Of a DNA stretch of 64,000 nucleotides, positions 58,401 to 64,000 are shown one piece after another. This stretch comes from Siphonodentalium dalli. Taxonomy: Eukaryota > Mollusca > Scaphopoda > Gadilida > Siphonodentaliidae. The stretch spans positions 258,519,863 through 258,583,862 of the forward strand of contig CP136064.1 in assembly GCA_032622095.1 (NCBI GenBank), in the 5' to 3' direction. The translations under genes and the position numbers were made by a program. Each line of letters starts with the position of its first letter. Positions within the stretch are counted from its first letter, which is position 1. The notes below the pieces were generated by a model. That model saw nothing but the letters and a program-made list of their open reading frames with translations, did no database searches and was not told the DNA's origin.

Positions 58401-60895
58401 ATATGTACTGACCTGCAGTGTATGACTACTGGGCTGACTGATAATTTCATCTCGTGTTTTACGACATCGTGGAACTGTACAAGCTCGCCAGCTGTCTTAG
58501 GTACACCATGATCGGGCCATGCTGTGAAGTGATACTGCTTCAGGTTCCTGCGCAAATCTGTTGATATCTGTACCAATAATCAAGGTGCCGACTGGTGAAA
58601 ACTAGAGGCGGGACGGACCCAGTGGGACTAAGCAGTGGCGTAGGAGCAGGTACGGCCGGACGGTTTTGTCCGTACCAATATTCACAGCTGTGAAGTTTTT
58701 TGTTGTTACAAGCGTGGGAAAGGTGCGATTGGCGATAGTCATAAAACACAGAATGTGAAACTTCTATGATGCCATGCTGCTTAATTTATAGTTCTTATCG
58801 AAGAAACGTCGTTGACTATATCATGTTATCCCTATCTGTCTTCGATAATTAAGGCCCCGGGCCATAAATTCCCAGCATGACATATAAATTGATATAATAT
58901 GTATCTCAAATTCCCTTTCCCCGCTTCTCCCATAATTTAATTTAACTTAATTTATTTATATTGTACTGCTCTTTTACTGTCTCAAGTTAGCAGATATGTG
59001 ATTGTGTCAAGTTAGTAAAAAATGTCAAGATTAAGATAGAAGACATGTGTACCACATTGCGGCCATGATTCCTGGAACCACCATACATGTATGTCTCATC
59101 TATTATTCAAGCTCTATATATTCATTGGTATGATATATATCTCTTCCATTCAGCAAAATTAATTATCCATCGTCGTTCCTGTATTCGTGGAATTTTCTTT
59201 TGGAGGAGTAATTTTATCGTGGAAAACCGCTTTAAGTATTGGTGATTAATTTGTACTGCAACATTGTTTGTCTTATTTGTGTGACACGTGCGTCGGGACA
59301 TGATTCATTCAGATGCTATACATGCATGGTTGTTATACCGGTGAGTATTGATGCATGTTTCATTCTTTTCTCCCAGCATGTGTAATGTAACATTGGTTAC
59401 GCCAAAATGCACCAGAAAGCGCCATTTCAATATTGAATATTAAAAAAATTCCCAATTTCGGAAGTGGGGACACCCCCTTCCATACCATCCTCCCTTCTTG
59501 ACGCTCCACGCGCCTCGGAGCCGCGCAAGCGCAGCTATGGAATTATGCCTATGGGCCGTAGGAATACTTATACCCTTCCTACGCCTCTGCTAAGGAAACC
59601 CCCCCACAGTGCAATTGGGCAATTGTTGCAATTAAGGGTAGTTATATAGTTAGTGGATTCCTATCTGGTCGTACAATTCCCGGCAGAGTTCAAATAACAA
59701 CTATCAGTCAAAAAGGCATACTTTATTAACATGGGCAAGACATGCATCACAGGTCCATTATGGAGTAAGCTGGTATGCTTGGTAGGATACAGCATGCCAC
59801 TTTAAGAAAACAGCATAAGATTTACTTTGGTATTTGTTTGGAAGCCAAGCACCAGTAAATGTGGTTTACATTAGTATTTGATTCCTGCAAGCTGGTGTGG
59901 CTTTAACCTGGACAATATTACAACCAAACAACAGCAAAACCATTACTACCTCTATACTGGACCAGGTATGCACCAACTGAGGTGTATTAGAATTAGGTGA
60001 TTTTATAATGAGGAGCATAGCAGATAGAGTTGTCTCTCTTGTAATGTTCATTTGTATATAGCAGTATAATAAAGACATCCACTTGAATGAACATTACAGG
60101 AGGGCAAATCTGCATCCGCTACATATTAACCCTTTACCCAACAAACCGGCCAAATAAAGCTCCAACAGCCTAAAATATCTTCGGTCTGTCTCAATAGAAC
60201 CATACAAATATGGATATCATTGGAACCGGCTCCTTGACCACATTGTGATAGTTACAGTTATGCCCTGTGCCAATGCATTCTCTTACATATGCGAGTCGAC
60301 CATAGGTCGACTCGCATATATAAGAGAATGCATTGGCACAGGGCCGTTCTGTTGGGTAAAGGGTTAACATATGTTTTTCAAAATGAAACACAAGGAATAC
60401 AAAACTATGCTGCTTGTGAAAAATTCCGTTGAAAAAGGGGGATAACTCCACTAACAAAAAAGACGGACGAGCCTCATATAAATATGACTCCTTCTATACT
60501 ATTAATTATCTGTCGTCTGCTTATATTACCAGTACATCCCTGCAGATCAATAATAGGCCATTCCGATGCACACTTTTTAACTGACTGGGAGAATCCAATT
60601 AGTATAGAAAGGGCTAATAATTGTTTATACATGTATGTACCATTTATTATAGACATGGTTAAAGTGGTACCTTGTTTGTTCGTTTGTTTTTCGATCTGAA
60701 TGATAATATCCCCACATGTGCCCATGTCCGAACAGTGCAGTTTAATTTTCAAATGAACATTGTACAAACCTCGATGATATCCAGTGTTCTGACTGTATGT
60801 CCCGTGTGAACATCCATGTCTGACAAATGAGTTTTGTATTCATCAAATTCTTTGGTCTCTGTCACGTTGTCAGGCCAGAACTGCTCGCATTTTTC
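43391..60895 (-). CDS. Receptor-type protein tyrosine phosphatase, C-terminal tandem catalytic region (11 exons, 5' incomplete)
   Basis: Exons, in transcript order: 60895-60770, 58567-58413, 57032-56897, 55096-54947, 54367-54268, 53759-53686, 52165-52028, 48695-48567, 46509-46355, 45035-44900, 43462-43391. They total 1371 bases, 456 residues and TAA, with every junction GT-AG and in phase. The product dephosphorylates phosphotyrosine at the inner face of the plasma membrane. Domain 1 (residues 1-140 seen, N-terminal part missing) has CEQFWP, the acid loop TAWPDHGVP (57-65) and the catalytic loop [10 protein letters not shown] (92-101). A linker and domain 2 follow: [25 protein letters not shown], then WPE (352-354) in place of WPD and HCMNGADRCG (386-395). 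Domain 2 keeps Cys and Arg of the CX5R loop but has changes typical of weak or inactive second domains. The tandem layout is that of receptor PTPs. The exact subtype cannot be told without the ectodomain. Confidence 0.93.
43470..44440. other. RPTP last intron; no gene recognised
   Basis: AT-rich intron sequence between exons k and j. Frames at 43599-44022 lack motifs. Confidence 0.5.
44441..44559. mobile_element. CAGTAATGC MITE, one arm with terminal remnant
   Basis: CAGTAATGCTCTAATTAATC through GGAAAGCTCTC, then directly GCATTACTG-TA. Most of the second arm is deleted. Confidence 0.85.
44597..44860. mobile_element. TTAA hairpin MITE, shell b, two cassettes, next to RPTP exon j donor
   Basis: TGAA-CCCTTCCATGACAGGAGC at the left; degenerate right end GATCATGACATGGTTTA. 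Variant hairpins at 44642-44715 and 44735-44795 have loops GTCTCCCATAGGAAGCC and complement. Confidence 0.78.
44900..45035 (-). CDS. RPTP exon j (domain 2, CX5R loop)
   Basis: Acceptor atcctcccaag, donor gttagt. It begins (M)[19 protein letters not shown] and ends RDLLIRTP. The loop retains Cys and Arg, but Ala-Gly and Gly positions are changed. A TTAA-family MITE ends 38 bases beyond the donor. Confidence 0.9.
45190..45586. mobile_element. TTAA hairpin MITE, shell b, split by a CAGTAATGC MITE
   Basis: TTAA-CCCTTCCATGATGGGAGC to CATGAAAGAG-TTAA. The first cassette is interrupted inside its stem by 45262-45388; the second is at 45470-45537. Confidence 0.8.
45262..45388. mobile_element. CAGTAATGC MITE inserted in a hairpin cassette
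   Basis: Inserted at TA within GTGCATTCTCATATA/TATATGTGAGTC. Internally deleted: the right arm begins abruptly at GGTTAAGGAGTCGATTATTG. Confidence 0.82.
45686..45896. mobile_element. CAGTAATGC palindromic MITE, full fold-back
   Basis: TA-CAGTAATGCTCTAATTAATC to AATTAGGGCATTACTG-TA around AGCTCTCTGAGAGCT. Frames on both strands containing [10 protein letters not shown] are translations of it. Confidence 0.9.
46355..46509 (-). CDS. RPTP exon i (domain 2, WPE loop and HC)
   Basis: Acceptor tctttccacag, donor gtaagtta. It encodes [20 protein letters not shown] and ends SVLIAHC plus two bases of Met. Glu replaces the catalytic Asp of the WPD loop. Confidence 0.92.
46638..46851. mobile_element. 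CAGTAATGC palindromic MITE, full fold-back
   Basis: TA-CAGTAATGGTCGAATTAATC to AATTAGAGCATTACTG-TA around GAAAGCTCTCCCCGAGAGC. It lies about 130 bp upstream of RPTP exon i in transcript orientation. Confidence 0.9.
46929..47089. mobile_element. CAGTAATGC palindromic MITE, short form
   Basis: CAGTAATGCCCTAAATCGAC to TATTTAGGGCATTACTG; the centre is shortened to ATATGGCTTGTTAGCCATAT. Flanking TTTAATGGCAATA and TATTGCCATTA extend the inversion beyond the element. Confidence 0.88.
47100..47850. other. RPTP intron segment; no gene recognised
   Basis: No exon or known element was identified between the MITEs. Confidence 0.45.
47852..48293. mobile_element. TTAA hairpin MITE, shell a, two cassettes
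   Basis: TTAA-CCCTTTACCCAACA to TTGGGTAAAGGG-TTAA. Hairpins at 48004-48073 and 48196-48265. The central spacer has a duplicated TTTTTTCTTACATT-type unit compared with other copies. Confidence 0.88.
48567..48695 (-). CDS. RPTP exon h (domain 2, KYWSD block)
   Basis: 43 codons, phase 0, acceptor catttacag, donor gttagt. It begins [18 protein letters not shown], equivalent to KCAxYWP of domain 1, with divergent residues. It is the least conserved exon, but its phase and splice sites fit. Confidence 0.85.
48757..48925. repeat. Minisatellite of about 52 bp, 3-4 copies, beside RPTP exon h
   Basis: Units with CCAGTGCAGTATGTTGTTAT, ACTTTCATATAGTATAAAGT and TTACCAAAT. Starts about 60 bp upstream of the exon h acceptor. 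Confidence 0.9.
48965..49505. repeat. GTATACTGG-type repeat, three tandem units
   Basis: CCCCGCAACGAGTTGTGGGG and GTATACTGGAATCAGCTTGT, then three units of about 180 bp with CCATGGGAACCTGTGCACCT and TGCGATTATGAGGTCTGT. It ends CACCTGGGACAGGCCCATCT. Confidence 0.85.
49510..49758. mobile_element. TTAA hairpin MITE, shell b, two cassettes
   Basis: TTAA-CCCTTTCATGATGGGTGC to CAGTAAGGG-TTAA. Variant hairpins at 49556-49625 and 49652-49725. Confidence 0.82.
49760..50880. other. RPTP intron segment; no gene recognised
   Basis: 50380-50720 contains a degenerate two-unit repeat (GTAAACTCACATACGAGATT and GTAAACCCACGTACCAAATT). The rest shows nothing recognisable. Confidence 0.45.
50884..51299. mobile_element. 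GAGGTCCCC double-hairpin MITE, diverged
   Basis: Hairpins at 50898-50986 and 51177-51273 with several substitutions. The internal region is in standard order. The right end reads ACACTATTTGCAGGCTTG. Confidence 0.8.
51754..51978. mobile_element. TTAA-CCCTTTCTGT element, diverged
   Basis: TTAA-CCCTTTCTGTACCAAATA at the left. GGGAAATGTTCACATACAAG, TAGAACTTATTATCTGAATA and GAGTATTTAGTATGATAAG at the right. It lies about 50 bp downstream of the RPTP exon g donor. Confidence 0.7.
52028..52165 (-). CDS. RPTP exon g (domain 2, DFWRLVYDQ block)
   Basis: 46 codons, phase 0, acceptor gattttgacag, donor gtagta. It encodes [20 protein letters not shown] and [10 protein letters not shown], the DFWxMV block of PTP domains. 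Confidence 0.94.
52170..53580. other. RPTP intron segment; no gene recognised
   Basis: AT-rich sequence. GGTCCACTTAATTTTCG (about 52289) and AAAATTAAGTGGGCC (52627) are inverted and may mark the ends of a roughly 350-bp MITE (52288-52642). Frames at 52710-53341 lack motifs. Confidence 0.5.
53587..53714. repeat. 64-bp tandem duplication covering the 3' end and donor of RPTP exon f
   Basis: TACAACACAGTATAGCTCTA recurs at 53587 and 53651. The copy at 53587-53650 holds the last 29 bases of exon f and a second GTATG donor. Use of the second donor would run into TAG within the added bases. Confidence 0.85.
53686..53759 (-). CDS. RPTP exon f (domain 2, YINA block)
   Basis: Acceptor aacttcag, donor gtatgt. 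It encodes [20 protein letters not shown] followed by VFMP. Its last bases and the donor are duplicated 64 bp downstream. Confidence 0.93.
54268..54367 (-). CDS. RPTP exon e (linker to start of domain 2)
   Basis: Acceptor ctttttag, donor gtaaga. It encodes [20 protein letters not shown] and then [12 protein letters not shown], matching the KNRYxNILP start block of PTP domains. Its last base is completed by exon f to give Ser223. Confidence 0.92.
54535..54688. mobile_element. GAGGTCCCC MITE, single-hairpin form
   Basis: CAAGCCTGCAAATAGTGTGT, one hairpin (54567-54660), then AATGACAGACACACTATTTC. The internal region and second hairpin are absent. Confidence 0.82.
54778..54824. repeat. Two units of the 29-bp minisatellite, inverted
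   Basis: TATGGTGGGTCCTTCTGAATT and GATGATGGTGGGTCCTGCTGA are the reverse complement of the array at 61909-62278. They join directly onto the MITE half at 54825. Confidence 0.75.
54825..54929. mobile_element. CAGTAATGC MITE, right arm only, next to RPTP exon d donor
   Basis: GAGAGCTTTCCGATGAATGG through TATTTAGGGCATTACTG-TA. The left arm is replaced by minisatellite units. Confidence 0.85.
54947..55096 (-). CDS. RPTP exon d (end of domain 1 and linker)
   Basis: 50 codons in phase 0, acceptor tttgctgcag, donor gtgaga. It begins [16 protein letters not shown], the last helix of a PTP domain, and ends [12 protein letters not shown], the inter-domain linker. The acceptor and the first 46 coding bases recur as partial copies upstream. 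A MITE half ends 17 bases past the donor. Confidence 0.93.
55138..55224 (-). repeat. 87-bp tandem copy of RPTP exon d start with its acceptor
   Basis: The 87-bp unit at 55051-55137 recurs at 55138-55224, and a third partial copy starts at 55225. Each full unit carries the ctgcag acceptor and the first 46 coding bases of exon d. If spliced, the upstream copy would read [20 protein letters not shown] and stop, so it is a decoy rather than a usable exon. Confidence 0.85.
55423..55700. repeat. Intronic duplication, copy 1 (about 278 bp)
   Basis: Starts GTGTACGACAGGGCTATCTC and ends at AGCTCCCTGATTCC. Nearly identical to 56241-56519 in the same orientation. Both lie in the intron between RPTP exons c and d. 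Confidence 0.9.
56241..56519. repeat. Intronic duplication, copy 2 (about 279 bp)
   Basis: Direct repeat of 55423-55700 with only a few differences. Followed at once by the exon d fragment at 56521. Confidence 0.9.
56521..56580 (-). repeat. Further partial copy of RPTP exon d start with acceptor
   Basis: The first 30 coding bases of exon d (minus strand from 56550), the ctgcag acceptor and upstream intron are repeated with few changes, directly next to the second copy of a 279-bp intron repeat. Confidence 0.8.
56897..57032 (-). CDS. RPTP exon c (domain 1, SAGIGRTG loop)
   Basis: Acceptor attttgtag, donor gtaagg. It opens with [20 protein letters not shown], the catalytic P-loop with the invariant Arg, and ends [12 protein letters not shown], the usual Q-loop region. 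Confidence 0.95.
57040..57940. other. RPTP intron segment; no gene recognised
   Basis: No exon or clear element. 57210-57390 contains GCCCTACCCCTCTCC and an approximate inverted counterpart, possibly an old inverted repeat. Confidence 0.4.
57943..58391. mobile_element. TTAA hairpin MITE, shell b, two cassettes, expanded spacer, next to RPTP exon b donor
   Basis: TTAA-CTCTTTCATGACGGGAGC to CATGAAAGTG-TTAA. Hairpins at about 57993-58055 and 58274-58343. The spacer (58060-58260) holds several TTTTTTCTTACATTCTTTAAC units. Confidence 0.85.
58413..58567 (-). CDS. RPTP exon b (domain 1, WPD loop and HC)
   Basis: Acceptor ttggtacag, donor gtcagt, 51 codons plus two bases. It carries [19 protein letters not shown] with the general-acid Asp, and ends VVIHC. 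Ser of the catalytic loop is split AG|T with the next exon. A TTAA-family MITE ends 21 bases beyond the donor. Confidence 0.95.
58568..60120. other. RPTP intron segment; no gene recognised
   Basis: 58600-58690 (GTGGCGTAGGAGCAGGTACG) resembles a dispersed repeat. The proline-rich frame at 59464-59649 has no known motif. 59780-60110 shows no element ends. Confidence 0.4.
60126..60367. mobile_element. TTAA hairpin MITE, shell a, single-cassette form
   Basis: TTAA-CCCTTTACCCAACA to TTGGGTAAAGGG-TTAA with one hairpin (60268-60338), whose loop is a full palindrome GTCGACCATAGGTCGAC. The central spacer and one half of each hairpin are gone. Confidence 0.88.
60480..60632. mobile_element. CCCTTTCTAT element fragment
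   Basis: CCTTCTATACTATTAATTATC and GACTGGGAGAATCCAATTAG then TATAGAAAGGGCTAA. It lies 138 bp downstream of the RPTP exon a donor in transcript orientation. Confidence 0.55.
60770..60895 (-). CDS. RPTP exon a (domain 1, KCEQFWP block)
   Basis: 42 codons, phase 0 at both ends, acceptor atttcaag, donor gtttgt. It encodes [20 protein letters not shown] and, at the end, [10 protein letters not shown]. KCxQYWP is a standard PTP-domain block just upstream of the WPD region. No exon 5' of this was found in the window. Confidence 0.9.
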
Positions 60896-61152
60896 CTTGA
60901 AATTGAAGGTAAATAAACTTAAAGATTCAACAAGGATTCACCACTGGATTGATCACCATATTATCTTAATGTTTTCTATACTGCATCCTATACCGGATAT
61001 ATCGAATTGATCTCATGACACTCATTCAAATTGAACGTGGGTTTACCCTCAGATATCAACTTTGTATGGGACGATTCTGACTTTCAGCACAACGTCCAGA
61101 AAGTCGGAGTACCTACCACAAAGAGCTTTCTTTTTCTTGCCCAACAGAGGTA

Positions 61153-61364
61153 CAGTAATGCTCTAATTAATCGACTCCTTAAACACAGCAGAATTATGGG
61201 TAACTTTTCAGGATTAGTCGGAAATATGACTTGTTGCCATTCATCGGAAAGCTCTCCCCTAGAACTTTCCGATGAATGGCAACAAGCCATATTTCCGACT
61301 AAATCCTGAAAAGTTACCCATAATTCTGCTGTGTTTAAGGAGTTGATTAATTAGAGCATTACTG
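61153..61364. mobile_element. CAGTAATGC palindromic MITE, full fold-back
   Basis: TA-CAGTAATGCTCTAATTAATC to AATTAGAGCATTACTG-TA around GAAAGCTCTCCCCTAGAAC. Confidence 0.9.
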
Positions 61365-61573
61365 TATATATTGAAGATTGTTTGTTTGGTTGACAACAAT
61401 TAAAAAGCAAGTGTTTGTATGACACATTCAAGAACAAATATATTTTATATAATTATGTTAATAATGATGTCGCTGGTGTCTACAAAAAGGGGGATATCCA
61501 TCTCAATTATGGCTGGTTTGCAACAACCAACACAGCCGTTGTTAACGTATTTCACAATCTATGAATATAGACG

Positions 61574-61807
61574 TTAACCCTTTCAGTGCCAGGGGCCGAT
61601 CTCATCGGCCCTAATTTACGGTCTGTAAAATCGGCCCTAAAAAAATAAAAAAATAAAAAACAATAACAAATGATGAAAAATTGTTAGGCCAATGCATTCT
61701 CTTATATATGCGAGGCGACCTATGGTCGACTCGCATATATAAGAGAATGCATTGGTACAGGGTATATGGGTTGATACAAAAATCGGACCTGGCACTCAAA
61801 GGGTTAA
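61574..61807. mobile_element. TTAA hairpin MITE, shell c, single cassette
   Basis: TTAA-CCCTTTCAGTGCCAGGGG to GGCACTCAAAGGG-TTAA. The shell is distinct from a and b (GGCCGATCTCATCGGCCC inside) yet carries the same hairpin cassette at 61688-61756. Confidence 0.85.
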
Positions 61808-61904
61808 TGAAGGAATTCAACACATAATATTGCATGGCTTTTCCTCGAAATATTCATCTCAGCCAAACACAGCGAAAATTACTTTTTTTCTTCTTTGCCC
61901 TATA

Positions 61905-62280
61905 CCAGCATGATCATAGCAATTCAGCAGGACCCACCATCATCATAGCAATTAAGCAGGACCCACCATCATCATAGCAATTCAGCAGGACCCACCAGCT
62001 TCATAGCAATTCAGCAGGACCCACCATCATCATAGCAATTCAGCAGGACCCACCAGCTTCATAGCAATTCAGCAGGACCCACCAGCTTCATAGCAATTCA
62101 GCAGGACCCACCATCATCATAGCAATTCAGCAGGACCCACCAGCTTCATAGCAATTCAGCAGGACCCACCATCATCATAGCAATTCAGCAGGACCCACCA
62201 GCTTCATAGCAATTCAGCAGGACCCACCATCATCATAGCAATTCAGCAGGACCCACCATCATCATAGCAGGCAGGACCAC
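61905..62280. repeat. 29-bp minisatellite, about 13 copies
   Basis: The unit AGCAATTCAGCAGGACCCAC is followed by CATCATCAT or CAGCTTCAT. The two 9-base variants interleave irregularly. Confidence 0.95.
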
Positions 62281-62289
62281 TTAGCCTAT

Positions 62290-63450
62290 AACCAGGGGTG
62301 GCAATTTAGAGGTGCCAAATCAGATCGGTCATCTAACTAACTGGATGTATCGGGTGTACTGAGATATATGATAGAACTAACGTTTAAAGATTCCCGGTAT
62401 TATTTAACACAAAATTTTGCATACCGCATATACCATTATTATGGCACACTGAAATGAGTTATACTTGCTACCACCATCATTCGTACTGCACAGGTATAGC
62501 GAAAATCCACAAAACTACCCATTTGTAATACCAAACTGCAAGGCAGAGTTCTGTCCCCTCGCTATGCTGGTCTGGCCACTGCCATCACTTATATATACAT
62601 AATTAAATATATCATTTTTTATCCAAGAGTTTTGCCGATTATAATTCATTCTGGTTCTACTAGCCAATTTCCAAATGAATATGGATAGTTCGGGATCTCA
62701 AAAGTCAAGTCCTAGCTAAAAAAATGCTTTCCTCACATTATGTGTATGTGGTGTTGGGCCAATCGTGGTCAGGCCAGCGAATCAGGGACTGAACTCTGCA
62801 TTACAATTTGAAGTAGTATGTCGAAAACGATCGAACAATCTCATAATTAAGAATGCTCTTTGTTATCTACTGCTTTTGGGCAACAGAATCATCAACGCTC
62901 TTTATCAGAGATGATCATCAGAATTTTTGCTTGGCTGAGCCTGACACAAAAAATTCAAAACGTGTTGAAATTCGTCCTTTGAAAGACGATATTTGTCCAT
63001 CAAGGCCTTCTATTACGGTATGTTCATACTCTGGCATTTTCTCATATAAAACCCTATATGGTGCCAGAATATGAACGGCAACATACACATCAAATGTATA
63101 TTCACAAAGCTAACAACACGAGAAGTAAAATTTTGATAGTTCCACAATGTAACGGTGCTAATAACACACTGCCTTAAAGTACCTGTATTATACTATTATT
63201 CATCCTTGCGAGATAATTGCATGCTATTGACAAGCAAATTTTGATAGCATCGCTACAAGTACCAGACTAATAGTGGAACTACATAGTTTTTTGTTACTTC
63301 TCATGTAGTTAGTTGTGGTATGGTACGGACACTGGTACGGATGCTTTTTTTATAAGCATTTTTGCCTTTGATTTCTGGCATATTGCAGCTATCTATACTG
63401 TTATGCCTGCAAAATAATGCATTGCACACTTTCCAGTATAAGAATGTACC
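62290..63450. other. No gene recognised; expected location of upstream RPTP exons not confirmed
   Basis: I looked on the minus strand for the DFWRMVWEQ-type and NRYKDILP-type blocks of PTP domain 1 and did not see them. The plus frame at 62853-63074 has no known motif. Confidence 0.45.
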
Positions 63451-63452
63451 CA

Positions 63453-63830
63453 TAACCATTTCATGACTGAAGATTCCTGAATTTTTGCGAAAACTCTGTG
63501 CCAATGCATTCTCGTATATATGCGAGTCGACCATAGGTCGCCTCGCATATGTAAGAGAATACATTGGCCTAACATATAATTTTTTATAATTGTTAAAATG
63601 TAAGAAAAACTGAAAAAAAAAAGGGTCAAAGAATGTAAGAAAAAATGATAAAAATTGTTGAAGAATGTAAGAAAAAATGATAAAAATTGATAAAGAATGT
63701 AAAAAAAAAATGATAAAAATTGTTAAAGAATGTAAGAAAATATTATAAACAATGTTGATAAAGAATGTAAAAAAAGAATGATAAAAATTGTTAAAGAATG
63801 TAAGAAAATATTATAAACAAGAGCACGCCG
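63453..63830. mobile_element. TTAA hairpin MITE, shell b, left half with expanded spacer
   Basis: CATAACCATTTCATGACTGA and TTTTTGCGAAAACTCTGTGC, one hairpin (63500-63569), then about seven units of AAAGAATGTAAGAAAAAATG with ATAAAAATTGTT. The second hairpin and right end are absent; at 63821 it meets GAGCACGCCGTCGGGGCGTGG. Confidence 0.78.
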
Positions 63831-64000
63831 TCGGGGCGTGGTATAATATGCACGTTTCTGGAGTAGAGTGGGGCAAGGTTTAATTCATTTGTTTGAAACC
63901 TTTGACTTAAGACGAAAGAATAACTAAAACACAATAACTTCAAGTGTGGTATTTTTGACTGGAAAACCAAAAATAATTTTAAAATATTTATTTTCGGCTA

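Noticed and set aside
35196-61309. Recurrent peptides with [10 protein letters not shown] and [12 protein letters not shown] in many frames
   Set aside because: They come from both arms of the CAGTAATGC palindromic MITE, not from a protein family.
5251-62280. CRISPR-like spaced repeats
   Set aside because: All regular arrays are head-to-tail minisatellites without unique spacers, and the window is clearly eukaryotic.
14362-63629. Recurrent peptides with [11 protein letters not shown] or [16 protein letters not shown]
   Set aside because: They are translations of the shared hairpin cassette in the TTAA elements.

Overview
The window looks like an AT-rich nuclear segment of an invertebrate, most likely a marine mollusc and probably a bivalve. 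I infer this from small exons with GT-AG introns of many kilobases, from dense short palindromic transposons, from frequent TACATGTA-type motifs, and from repeats carrying phrases such as GGGCCATAACT and GTCCGTCCGTC. The species cannot be named from this sequence. Nearly all long open frames are translated repeats. Real coding sequence is about 1.7 kb in 64 kb.

Two genes can be assembled exon by exon, and they lie tail to tail. The plus-strand gene (16305-34665, four exons, 105 residues) encodes Mic10, the small MICOS protein that shapes mitochondrial crista junctions. The minus-strand gene (60895 down to 43391, eleven exons, 456 residues seen) is the C-terminal part of a receptor-type protein tyrosine phosphatase. 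It has an intact first catalytic domain (WPD loop, [10 protein letters not shown] loop) and a degenerate second one (WPE, HCMNGADRCG). Its upstream exons (rest of domain 1, membrane segment, ectodomain) were not found between 60.9 and 64 kb and probably lie outside the window. All exon junctions keep phase, which is the main support for both models.

Layout: 1-16.3 kb has no recognised gene but holds a 1.8 kb fold-back element, a 2.4 kb element with 8-bp target duplications, minisatellites and several MITE copies. The Mic10 introns (16.4-34.6 kb) hold a nested pair of DNA elements with target duplications, a clear hAT-like element, a perfect 41-bp-arm palindrome and a roughly 160-bp satellite. 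The 34.7-43.4 kb intergenic stretch and the phosphatase introns (43.5-60.8 kb) are packed with at least three hairpin MITE families. Beyond 60.9 kb there are more MITEs and a 29-bp minisatellite.

The most unusual structure is a cassette of about 70 bp that can fold into a near-perfect hairpin. It recurs, often as inverted pairs, inside several different outer transposon shells. Most shells end in TTAA-CCC...GGG-TTAA, which resembles piggyBac. Other points of interest are hairpin MITEs sitting 16-38 bp downstream of four 5' splice sites, and partial duplicates of exons and splice sites in both genes, including a decayed last-exon copy split by a MITE.
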